From Clostridia bacterium (lineage in GTDB: Bacteria; Bacillota; Clostridia; Christensenellales; Aristaeellaceae): DNA of 18,368 nt. Where the stretch lies: the NCBI GenBank assembly GCA_017620115.1, contig JAFZRB010000265.1, forward strand, positions 1 through 18,368. The letters run 5' to 3'. The notes below the pieces were generated by a model, which was not told the DNA's origin, did no database searches, and saw nothing but the letters and a program-made list of their open reading frames with translations. The position numbers were made by a program, and so were the translations under genes. This document shows positions 8,601 through 15,728 of the stretch, piece after piece (positions within the stretch are counted from its first letter, which is position 1; each line of letters starts with the position of its first letter).

Positions 8601-8738
8601 GTTCAGAAGCTTATAATAGGTGGACTTTTCCTCCTGATACCGCAGGGCCTTCTCTTCGGAATCGTAATAGTAGAATCCTGCGCGTGCCGGCAGGCGGTTC
8701 TGATGCTGTACCGACGGGTCTTCCCAAACGCGGCGCAT
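5697..8738 (-). CDS. LacZ-type GH2 beta-galactosidase
   Basis: Hydrolyses terminal beta-galactosides, probably in the cytoplasm since there is no signal peptide. At 1013 residues it matches full-length LacZ enzymes. It carries a jelly-roll sugar-binding domain (about 43-213), an Ig-like GH2 domain (about 215-297), a TIM barrel (about 300-605), the LacZ domain 4 and a C-terminal Bgal_small domain (about 720-1010). The acid/base Glu424 is in WSLGNES and the nucleophile Glu514 is in CEYAHSMGNS. RTSHYPSDP and DEADIECHGM are also conserved. Two ATGs compete: 8744 is 1 base after GGAGG and 8738 is 7 bases after, so 8738 is chosen. A promoter with palindromes lies upstream, and the beta-helix gene follows. 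Family is certain; activity on other galactosides or related sugars remains possible, so lacZ is not assigned as a symbol. Confidence 0.93.
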   Translation of the reverse strand: MRRVWEDPSVQHQNRLPARAGFYYYDSEEKALRYQEEKSTYYKLLNGVWDFSLADTPLRVDPAYVKEDYVPDHTWSRITVPGCWQMQGFGGKPTYSGSPYLFAVEPPYVAEDNDTGLYRCAFTLPKAMEDKRVVIRFEGVGSMFFVYVNGREIGFSKGSHMTAEFDITDAVKPGRNLLAVSVLRFCDGSYLEIQDMYHMSGIFRNVSLLATPKNEYIEDIYVQADMYGHLHAEVKGASVRARLYDGRTVVGEAAGEAFDMTIENPRLWSAEDPYLYTLIVEAGGVYVPVRVGFRTVERRGVEVLVNGMAIKARGVNHHDTNTDTGWAVGRKALLEDVLLMKRHNVNFVRTSHYPSDPYFYDLADEYGLYVLDEADIECHGMTAIDWSMLSKSPNWQYAYTDRVERMVHRDRNHACVIAWSLGNESGFGDNHRAASKAAKALDGRMVHYEAAREMPRFNMEEVMRDPAKMYAMREAREKTPWDPCVDFESVMYPEIGLLERYANHDDDRPFFVCEYAHSMGNSPGNLKEYWELIYKYPKLLGGCVWEWQDHGLRAYTEDGKMYWAGGNDYGMPYEVQGANGNFCNDGLLASDKTPHPAMVELKKAYQPLYFALNSAKPLRIDVISHYQFLSDEVTGRWELVQDNRVLAGGALDIDAQKPGTTETYDIPAEAPEGEAFLNLRFTLKKGNLWADAGFEVASEQFVLNEGLLVEEADTSAALRGRREGLEYIVEGLDFSLAFDLLHGELVKFSRCGCDYLNRPVRQNFWRAPLDNDTGFGFGATRKWLARGIDRLAPRNIDEPVIAEEDGRITLVFHQRWGANPNLVVLDTAQTYTVYGDGKVDVETTYKELPYPNTSEPFWWPRLGVTMGVNPACKTVAWFGRGPEENYIDRNWASDIGWYEAGVEDMHTSYARMQENGARTDTRELTVTNQRGSGLKFSAISNPFTFTAHDYTDAQLTEAWHEYQLERTDSTIVDIDLAQTGLGSASCGPEALDQYKLWLKEPKTFKFRMEVVAK

Positions 8739-8756
8739 ATCCATTCCTCCTCGTTA

Positions 8757-8783
8757 AATCAGTACATTTCTGATACACATCAG
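8757..8783. promoter_or_regulatory. Cluster of ATCAG/CTGAT half-sites in the GH2 leader
   Basis: Three alternating half-sites, ATCAG (8758-8762), CTGAT (8770-8774) and ATCAG (8779-8783), form two overlapping inverted repeats just upstream of the ribosome binding site and downstream of the promoter. This is a likely operator or leader structure for the GH2 gene. It is seen directly; the binding protein is unknown. Confidence 0.5.
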
Positions 8784-8814
8784 TTTTCCAGCTGGTTTTA
8801 TTATATCTGGAAAA
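8784..8814. promoter_or_regulatory. Inverted repeat flanking the GH2 -10 box (candidate operator)
   Basis: TTTTCCAG (8784-8791) and CTGGAAAA (8807-8814) form an 8-bp inverted repeat whose 15-base centre contains the -10 box (8800-8805). A protein bound here would cover the start site. Transcription factor identity is unknown, and no regulator gene is in the window. Confidence 0.55.
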
Positions 8815-8828
8815 ATGCGCGTGCGCAA
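8800..8828 (-). promoter_or_regulatory. Sigma-A-type promoter for the GH2 / beta-helix unit
   Basis: On the minus strand TTGCGC (8823-8828), a 17-base spacer, and a perfect TATAAT (8800-8805). The leader of about 55 bases carries the half-site cluster at 8757-8783 and the GGAGG at 8746-8750. Confidence 0.8.
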
Positions 8829-8837
8829 GTCCGCGGG

Positions 8838-8884
8838 AATAAAATAACGGAATGATATGAACCGTCCGGCATACGGTCATTCCG
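8838..8884 (-). terminator. Intrinsic terminator after the FAD oxidoreductase gene
   Basis: CGGAATGA (8848-8855) pairs with TCATTCCG (8877-8884). An upper stem, CCGT (8862-8865) with ACGG (8873-8876), closes a 7-base loop and leaves a one-sided bulge. On the minus strand TTATTTTATT follows immediately. It separates the URO-D/FAD unit from the GH2 unit and ends just before the GH2 -35 box. Confidence 0.7.
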
Positions 8885-8987
8885 CGTGGACAACACTCCG
8901 CAAACCGCGCCTCATGGGACTCTCAGCATGCCATCCGCCGTTGCCCCATTGCGCCCTTAAAATGACGGTATCGCCTCCGCGGACGAG

Positions 8988-10271
8988 TCATTCTATCACG
9001 GCCTGGATGGCGGCCGCCGGCACCTCCTTGGGATCGACACCGCGGAGCGCCGCCAGCGCGGCCGCCACGCCGGCCGCCTCTCCCATGGCCACGCACATGG
9101 GCATCACGCGATAGTTGGAATGAGCCATGTGCGTGCCGGAGATGTTGCGCCCCGCTAACAGCAGACCGTCCACGCCGGCAGGCAGCAGGCAGCGGTAAGG
9201 AATGGAGTAGTAGTTGTCCTTCGGGTAGTATTTCTGAACGCCGGTCTTGTCCAGGCTGGCCCCGGTGAGGTTGTGCACGTCGAAGTTGAAGCGCGCCTCG
9301 CGCACCACCCAGTCCTCGAACAGCGTGCAGTTCAGGATATCCTCCTTCGTCAGCGTGTACAGGCCCTTGAAATGCCGTGTTTCGCGAACGCCCAGCAGCG
9401 ACGCGGAGCTGATGAGGAAGCAGTTCTCATAACCCGGCACGTACTCCCGCAGGAAGGCCACGATGGCGTTCAGCTGGCTGCGGCAGACCTGCTCGCCCTT
9501 CGTGAGGCTCTGGGCGTCGGTGCCGTCGATGTCGATGCTGTTGGTCATGTTGCAGGTGACCACGCCGGGAAGCGTGCTCCGGTAGAGCAGCACATGACCC
9601 GCCGGGAAGGGCAGCTTCTCCCTGGCCAGCGCCTGCAGCTCGCCCTTGGGCGTGTCCACCGTGGTCTCGAAGGAACCGGGGAACACCGCGCGGCTGTAAT
9701 CCACGCCCGCCACCTTGAACATGATGGTGACTGGCTGCATCAGGCCGTCGCCCTCGCGGCCCTTGTGGTATTCCACGCCGGCGTCCGCCGCGATGTCGCC
9801 GTCGCCGGTCGCGTCGACGACCTCCTTCGCCATGATCGCCTGCCTGCCGGACTTGCTCTCCGTGATCACGCCCTTCACCCGGCCGTCTTCCACGATCGCG
9901 GCGCAGGCCATGGTGTACAGCCGCAGCTCAACGCCCGCCTCGACCAGCATGTCGAGGCAGAGCGTTTTCAGCTGTTCCGTGTCGATGGTCACGGTGCGCA
10001 CGCCTTTCTGATCGCCTTCGTTGCGCTCGGCCATGCGAGAGAGCAGCTCCTCGTAGAAGCGGCTCTTCACGGAGCCGGTGAAATGGCTCATCATGCCGAT
10101 GGTCGCGATGCCGCCCACGGCGCCGGCCGTTTCGATCAGGATGACCCTGACGCCCTGGCGCGCGGCGTTGATCGCGGCGGAGAAGCCCGCCGGCCCGCCG
10201 CCCACGACCAGAACGTCGGTTTCGGCGGCGACAGGAATCTGCCGGGCGGGTTCATAATAGTACTTTTGCAT
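8988..10271 (-). CDS. FAD-dependent oxidoreductase (FAD_oxidored family)
   Basis: A 427-residue flavoprotein whose substrate cannot be read from the sequence. The FAD-binding Rossmann motif VVGGGPAG is at 22-29 and is followed by an acidic strand end (LIETAG). DATGDGDIAADAG at about 153-165 is a hallmark of the FAD_oxidored (PF12831-type) family. The C-terminal FAD site GLLLAGRNISGTHMAHSNYRVMP also fits. No signal peptide or membrane segment is present. The frame opens at an ATG at 10286, but the ATG at 10271 lies 7 bases after GGAGG and is chosen. It begins 24 bases after the stop of the URO-D-like gene, so the two form one transcript, ended by the hairpin at 8838-8884. Homologues often sit in sugar-use loci, which agrees with the GH2 neighbour, but the reaction is unknown. 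Confidence 0.88.
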   Translation of the reverse strand: MQKYYYEPARQIPVAAETDVLVVGGGPAGFSAAINAARQGVRVILIETAGAVGGIATIGMMSHFTGSVKSRFYEELLSRMAERNEGDQKGVRTVTIDTEQLKTLCLDMLVEAGVELRLYTMACAAIVEDGRVKGVITESKSGRQAIMAKEVVDATGDGDIAADAGVEYHKGREGDGLMQPVTIMFKVAGVDYSRAVFPGSFETTVDTPKGELQALAREKLPFPAGHVLLYRSTLPGVVTCNMTNSIDIDGTDAQSLTKGEQVCRSQLNAIVAFLREYVPGYENCFLISSASLLGVRETRHFKGLYTLTKEDILNCTLFEDWVVREARFNFDVHNLTGASLDKTGVQKYYPKDNYYSIPYRCLLPAGVDGLLLAGRNISGTHMAHSNYRVMPMCVAMGEAAGVAAALAALRGVDPKEVPAAAIQAVIE

Positions 10272-10295
10272 GTTCATTCCTCCCATTCACTCCGC

Positions 10296-11357
10296 TCACC
10301 GGCGGGCCATTTTCTCATAGCACTCGTTGTACCACAGCGCGTTCTCCACCGGCGTGTTCGCCGGAATGTGGTTGCCCACGGCCATCACGAATCCCGGACA
10401 GCGCTTTCCGATGTCCATACAGCGCTTTACTTCGTTGTAGATGTCCTCCCGGCTGCCGCGGAACAGGATCGAGGTGTCCGCGTTGCCCACGAACACGTGC
10501 GTCTTCCCGTATTTCTCCGCGATGTACTTCATGTCGGTAACGGGCTCCATCACGAAGCCGTTCACCCCGCAGGCAGCCACGTCGTCGATGTACTCCGTGT
10601 AGTCGCCGTCCGCCGTAAACAGGATCTTCTTGCCCGCCTCGTGCAGGGGGGCCAGCAGGCGCTTGTAATTGGGAAACACGAATTCCCGGTAGAACGCCGG
10701 GGCCAGGAAGCCCCCGTTGCCCCAAACGAAATCGTCGTGCACCATGACCACCGGCGACTTGCACTTCGCCAGCGCCTCGAAGTAATAGCCGATCCAGCGG
10801 CAGTAGCGGTCGATGAACGCGCCGAACGCCTTCGGATCGAGGCCCGCCGCCATGAGCAGCGTGTCCCAGCCCAGCAGCTCCAGCACGCCGGATATGCAGG
10901 TCACATAGACGCCGTTCATGCACAGGCATTCCTCCGGAAAGACGCTCTGCTGCCAGGCCAGCTTTTCGTCGAACCGGCGGACGATGGCGGCGACATCCGG
11001 CGTGCCGTGCGCCTCGAACAGATCGTAGTCGTACACGTCCTCCGGGTCGTCAAAGAGCTGGGTGATATGAGCGTTGTAGTCCGAGCCGTCGGCGTTGTAG
11101 ACCGCGTGACCCATGTCGGTGCACTGGCCGTTGAAGATGTCCTTGTAGATGTCGGTGTTCCACTGCATGGCGTAATGCCAGGCGCGCATGAATGCACAGC
11201 TGGCGCGCCGGCGCTCCTCGTCCGTGCTGTCCTGGTCGATGCGGATGCCGGTCACGCGCTCGATCAGCGGCCAGTGAGCGGCGGCGGAGTACTCGGTGCG
11301 CGGCACCATGGGCGTCATTTCCATATTCAGAGCGGCGAGCATAGCGTCTGCTGGCAT
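10296..11357 (-). CDS. Uroporphyrinogen decarboxylase (URO-D) family protein, not HemE
   Basis: A 353-residue TIM-barrel protein of the URO-D/MtaA superfamily. Visible family blocks are VHDDF (206-210), FYREFVFPNYKRLLAPLHEAGKK (in the 222-244 region), GFVMEPVTDMKYIAEKYG (about 267-284), GNADTSILFRGS (291-302) and AVGNHIPANTPVENA (326-340). It lacks the HemE opening (RQAGR). At the place of the HxCG zinc site of corrinoid methyltransferases it reads FTADG (247-251), so neither classical activity is likely. The ATG at 11357 is 7 bases after GAGGAGG. It leads a two-gene transcript with the FAD oxidoreductase, from its own promoter. Relatives occur in carbohydrate and one-carbon contexts. The true reaction is unknown. 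Confidence 0.85.
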   Translation of the reverse strand: MPADAMLAALNMEMTPMVPRTEYSAAAHWPLIERVTGIRIDQDSTDEERRRASCAFMRAWHYAMQWNTDIYKDIFNGQCTDMGHAVYNADGSDYNAHITQLFDDPEDVYDYDLFEAHGTPDVAAIVRRFDEKLAWQQSVFPEECLCMNGVYVTCISGVLELLGWDTLLMAAGLDPKAFGAFIDRYCRWIGYYFEALAKCKSPVVMVHDDFVWGNGGFLAPAFYREFVFPNYKRLLAPLHEAGKKILFTADGDYTEYIDDVAACGVNGFVMEPVTDMKYIAEKYGKTHVFVGNADTSILFRGSREDIYNEVKRCMDIGKRCPGFVMAVGNHIPANTPVENALWYNECYEKMARR

Positions 11358-11387
11358 AGACAGTCCTCCTCAACCTTCCTTTTCCCT

Positions 11388-11416
11388 ATTATAACCGCCG
11401 CGCGCTTCCCCGGCAA
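11388..11416 (-). promoter_or_regulatory. Sigma-A-type promoter for the URO-D-like / FAD oxidoreductase unit
   Basis: On the minus strand TTGCCG (11411-11416), a 17-base spacer, and a perfect TATAAT (11388-11393). The start would be near 11381, giving a leader of about 24 bases. Confidence 0.8.
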
Positions 11417-11502
11417 CCCCCGCGTTTGACTTGTTTCATTCATCTGCCGCGCCGGACGCCTTCTTCCGGAGAGGTTCGGGAGATACTTTTTTTATGCAAG
11501 GG

Positions 11503-11532
11503 CTGGCATTTGCGGCGCGGTTGTGCTATTAT
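11503..11532 (+). promoter_or_regulatory. Probable promoter for the isomerase/epimerase gene
   Basis: CTGGCA (11503-11508), an 18-base spacer, and TATTAT (11527-11532). The -35 match is only partial, so this is the best candidate rather than a clear promoter. It diverges from the URO-D promoter. The leader of about 70 bases holds a small stem GCCGC (11555-11559) with GCGGC (11565-11569). Confidence 0.5.
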
Positions 11533-11611
11533 CTAGCTGGGATTTATAGACTGGGCCGCTGCGGGCGGCTGAACCGTTTTCGACAGAATACGAAGAAGAG
11601 GAAGAAAAGCC

Positions 11612-12490
11612 ATGTGGAAGAATAAACTCTGTATGGGTTTGATGCAGACCATTGGAACCGAGCGACTGGAGTTGGAGAACGAAATACATCTGCTTCATGA
11701 AACCGGATTTGAAGGCTTTTTCAGCGGCTGGAGCGGATTGGATGGGCTGAAGCGGTGCCGGGCTGCCGCTGATGCCGAGGGAATGGCGTATCAGTCTGTG
11801 CACGCGCCATTTGGAAAAGCCCGTGATTTTTGGCATGGCAGTCCTGAAGCGGCTCAGGCTGCGGTTGACGAACTGATCCATTGCCTGGAGGATTGCGCGG
11901 AAGTCCGGGCGCCGATCATGGTGGCGCATGTGTTCATCGGTTTTGAAGATCATACGCCAAACCGGAGAGGCCTGGATTATTACGAGAAGGTCGTTCGGCG
12001 CGCCGCTTCGCTGGGGGTGAAAATCGCCTTCGAGAACACGGAGGGCGAAGAATATCTCGACGCAGTAATGCAAATGGCGTCAGCCTATGAAGACTGTGTG
12101 GGATTTTGCTGGGATACCGGACATGAGTTGTGCTATAACTGGTCGCAGGACATGCCCGGAAAATATCCCGGCCGTTTGCTGGCCACGCACATCAACGACA
12201 ACCTTGGCATCCGGGATTACGGGGGCCGGATAACGTGGATAGACGACCTGCATCTGCTGCCCTTTGACGGCGTTTGCGACTGGCAAAACGTCGCTGCGAG
12301 ACTTGCCGGTTTCACCGGGCCGCTGACGTTTGAACTGTCAACCCAGTCCAAACCGGGCAGGCATGAGAATGATAAATACGCGCGCATGTCCGCGGCTGAA
12401 TATCTGGCGGAGGCCTATAGCCGTGCCTGCCGCGTCGCGACCCTCGTTCAGAGATCCCGTGAAAAAAGCGCGCCTGTAACCGCGCAATGA
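11612..12490 (+). CDS. Sugar phosphate isomerase/epimerase-like TIM-barrel protein
   Basis: A 292-residue cytoplasmic protein of the xylose isomerase-like TIM-barrel (AP endonuclease 2) superfamily, which rearranges or epimerises sugars, inositols or polyol intermediates using a divalent metal. Likely metal or catalytic residues are visible: His64 (SVHAP), His106 (MVAHVF), Glu141 (AFENTEG), Asp168 and His171 (WDTGHE), His193 (HINDN), Asp211-Asp212 with His214 (DDLHLLPFDG), and Glu241 (FELS). The ATG at 11612 follows a modest GAGGA site by 9 bases. The gene ends with a terminator-like element before the kinase operon, so it is a separate but same-strand unit. Its codons are less G/C-ending than those of argF. 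The substrate cannot be read; a link to the downstream kinase/dehydrogenase operon is inferred from position. Confidence 0.87.
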   Translation: MWKNKLCMGLMQTIGTERLELENEIHLLHETGFEGFFSGWSGLDGLKRCRAAADAEGMAYQSVHAPFGKARDFWHGSPEAAQAAVDELIHCLEDCAEVRAPIMVAHVFIGFEDHTPNRRGLDYYEKVVRRAASLGVKIAFENTEGEEYLDAVMQMASAYEDCVGFCWDTGHELCYNWSQDMPGKYPGRLLATHINDNLGIRDYGGRITWIDDLHLLPFDGVCDWQNVAARLAGFTGPLTFELSTQSKPGRHENDKYARMSAAEYLAEAYSRACRVATLVQRSREKSAPVTAQ

Positions 12491-12600
12491 AGATAACCTG
12501 TCCCGACATATACGGGAGGATAAATCCAAACAGGCCCTCATGGATGCGAACCGGTATGCGAAGCCCGTTTGAGCGCCCGGACAGAAGCGCGAACCTGAAC

Positions 12601-12642
12601 TCAGCCCTGTTCAAGGTGATCGGCTGGGCTTGATCTTTTTTT
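12601..12642 (+). terminator. Imperfect terminator-like hairpin after the isomerase gene
   Basis: TCAGCCC (12601-12607) pairs with GGGCTTGA (12626-12633) with a one-base bulge; an alternative stem is TCAAG with CTTGA. Seven T residues follow (12636-12642). The 3' arm and T run overlap the -35 box and spacer of the kinase promoter. Confidence 0.5.
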
Positions 12643-12658
12643 CTGTTTATTGTATAAT
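12630..12658 (+). promoter_or_regulatory. Sigma-A-type promoter for the kinase-dehydrogenase operon
   Basis: TTGATC (12630-12635), a 17-base spacer, and a perfect TATAAT (12653-12658). Transcription would begin near 12665, giving a leader of about 84 bases that carries a 12-bp palindrome, a cre-like site and a hairpin. Confidence 0.82.
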
Positions 12659-12666
12659 ATTCCCGA

Positions 12667-12678
12667 TTCCGGCCGGAA
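12667..12678. promoter_or_regulatory. Perfect 12-bp palindrome at the start of the kinase transcript
   Basis: TTCCGGCCGGAA is fully self-complementary and lies a few bases after the predicted start site. The core GATTCCGG recurs at 12700-12707. A repressor bound here would block the operon. Further down, TGACAACGATTCCG (12693-12706) partly matches a CcpA cre site, with mismatches. Confidence 0.5.
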
Positions 12679-12703
12679 CAGCAGATACTGTATGACAACG
12701 ATT

Positions 12704-12721
12704 CCGGCGGCATGATGCCGG
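12704..12721 (+). promoter_or_regulatory. Hairpin in the kinase leader, before the ribosome binding site
   Basis: CCGGC (12704-12708) pairs with GCCGG (12717-12721). An alternative pairing is GGCAT-g-ATGCC (12709-12719). It ends 16 bases before the GGGGGA site (12738-12743) used by the kinase. It could modulate translation; there is no proof. Confidence 0.4.
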
Positions 12722-12748
12722 CAATACCCCGGATCATGGGGGACGCAT

Positions 12749-14260
<1,512 letters not shown>

Positions 14261-14264
14261 GCGA

Positions 14265-15728
14265 ATGTATAACGCAGACGTAGTGGTCATCGGCGCTGGC
14301 GCGGTCGGCACGGCGATCGGCCGGGAGCTCGCGAAGTACAAAGTACGCGCCATTGTGGTGGACAAGAGGGACGATGTGGGCGGCGACGCGTCGAAATCGA
14401 ACAGCTCCATCATCTGCAGCGGAGCGGATTGTCCGCCGGAGACGCTCGAGTCGGAACTGTGTCGTTCCGAACGGCTCATGATCGAACGGGTCGTCAAGGA
14501 ATTGGATGTGCCGTTCCGCGTCTGCGGCGCCATCATGCCCGCGATCACGCAGCAGCAGATGGACGCGCTGCCGGAAATATACAACGACGCCTACAGGAAC
14601 CATGTCTATGACGTAGAGTTTGTTTCACCGAAGCAGATCCTCGAAATGGAGCCTGAAGTGAATCCCGCGGTTCTCGGCGGGCTCTATATTCCCGGCGACG
14701 CCGTGATAGACCCGTTTCTGTTTGTGGCCGCACAGGCGGAAAATGCCGCCGAGAACGGCGTTCAGTTCCTTCTGAACGCGGAGGTGAAGGATATCGTCGT
14801 CGAGAACGGCGCCGTAGAACGGGTTGAGACGACGGCGGGTTCCATCAAGACGAAGTACGTGATCAATGCCGCCGGTCTGTTCTGCGACGAAATCGCCGAA
14901 ATGGCCGGGGAGAGAGACGGTTTTGTGGTAAAGCCGCGCAAAGGGCAGTTCTTTATCCTGGACAAAAACACGCCTGTCAGGATTTCGCACATCATCTATC
15001 CGATTCCGACGCCTGAAAGCCGCGGCAAGCTCCTTCTGGAAACGGTGCATGGCAACATCCTGCTCGGCCCGACCGCCGAGGATCTCGAGGACAAGGAAGA
15101 CCACAGCGTGACGGCGGAAGAGCTCGAAGGGGTCGAACGCGACTGCCGGCGGCTCGTTCCGAATATTCGCGTGCAGGATGCCATCACGCAGTACTGCGGC
15201 CTGCGTCCCAACCGGATCCCCGCGGGCTACAACATTGGATTCGGCAAAAAGACCAAGGGATATTTCGGCATCACGGGCGTGCGTTCGACGGGTGTTTCCT
15301 CATCGCTCGGCGTCGCGAAATACGTGATCTGGCAGTTCCGCAAGAATGGCATCAACTGGGAGAGAAACTTTGATTTCTCGCCAACGCGCAAAGGCATCGT
15401 CCGTTTCAGCGAACAGACGCCCGAACGGAAGGCTGAGCTGATCAAGGAGAACCCGCTGTATGGGCGAGTGATCTGCCGGTGTGAGACCGTGACGGAAGCT
15501 GAAATTGTGGAAGCGATTCATCGCTGCGCAGGGCCGAGAACGGTGGACGCCGTCAAACGGAGGGTGCGCGCCGGCATGGGCCGCTGTCAGGGCGGTTTCT
15601 GCGCGCCGAAAGTCATAGAGATCCTCGCGCGGGAGCTTCATGTGCCTGCGGAATCCATTGAGAAGAATCTGCAGGGGTCATATATGCTGACCGGCAAGGT
15701 GCGCAACGGAGAGGAGACTGCTGAATGA
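14265..15728 (+). CDS. GlpA-like FAD-dependent polyol-phosphate (glycerol-3-phosphate) dehydrogenase with [2Fe-2S] domain
   Basis: Probably oxidises the product of the upstream kinase (for glycerol-3-phosphate, to dihydroxyacetone phosphate) and passes electrons to partner subunits. The 487 residues start with a DAO-type FAD domain: VVIGAGAVGTAIGRE (7-21), acidic strand end VVDKRDDVGGDASKSNSS (31-48), and GITGVRSTGVSSS (335-347) near the flavin. The C-terminal BFD-like domain has CRC (Cys404, Cys406) and RCQGGFC (Cys441, Cys446), the four ligands of a [2Fe-2S] cluster as in anaerobic GlpA. The frame runs open to 14163 inside the kinase gene, but the ATG at 14265 has GGAGAGG just upstream and the flavin motif at once. 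It lies 4 bases after the kinase stop and overlaps the next gene by ATGA. Soluble, with no membrane segment. Confidence 0.9.
   Translation: MYNADVVVIGAGAVGTAIGRELAKYKVRAIVVDKRDDVGGDASKSNSSIICSGADCPPETLESELCRSERLMIERVVKELDVPFRVCGAIMPAITQQQMDALPEIYNDAYRNHVYDVEFVSPKQILEMEPEVNPAVLGGLYIPGDAVIDPFLFVAAQAENAAENGVQFLLNAEVKDIVVENGAVERVETTAGSIKTKYVINAAGLFCDEIAEMAGERDGFVVKPRKGQFFILDKNTPVRISHIIYPIPTPESRGKLLLETVHGNILLGPTAEDLEDKEDHSVTAEELEGVERDCRRLVPNIRVQDAITQYCGLRPNRIPAGYNIGFGKKTKGYFGITGVRSTGVSSSLGVAKYVIWQFRKNGINWERNFDFSPTRKGIVRFSEQTPERKAELIKENPLYGRVICRCETVTEAEIVEAIHRCAGPRTVDAVKRRVRAGMGRCQGGFCAPKVIEILARELHVPAESIEKNLQGSYMLTGKVRNGEETAE

Noticed and set aside
4824..8855. Very long open frame (over 1300 codons) on the plus strand
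   Set aside because: It lies antisense to the beta-helix and GH2 genes, which have clear families, ribosome binding sites and promoters. Its translation is rich in His, Arg and Val, as expected for the reverse of GC-rich coding sequence, and matches no family I recognise.
10296..11357. Assignment as HemE or as a corrinoid methyltransferase (MtaA type)
   Set aside because: The HemE opening motif and the HxCG zinc ligands are both missing, and no heme or corrinoid genes are nearby.
9273..11429. Long open frame (about 718 codons) on the plus strand
   Set aside because: It is antisense to the FAD oxidoreductase and URO-D-like genes and spans their junction and the promoter. Its composition is that of a codon shadow.
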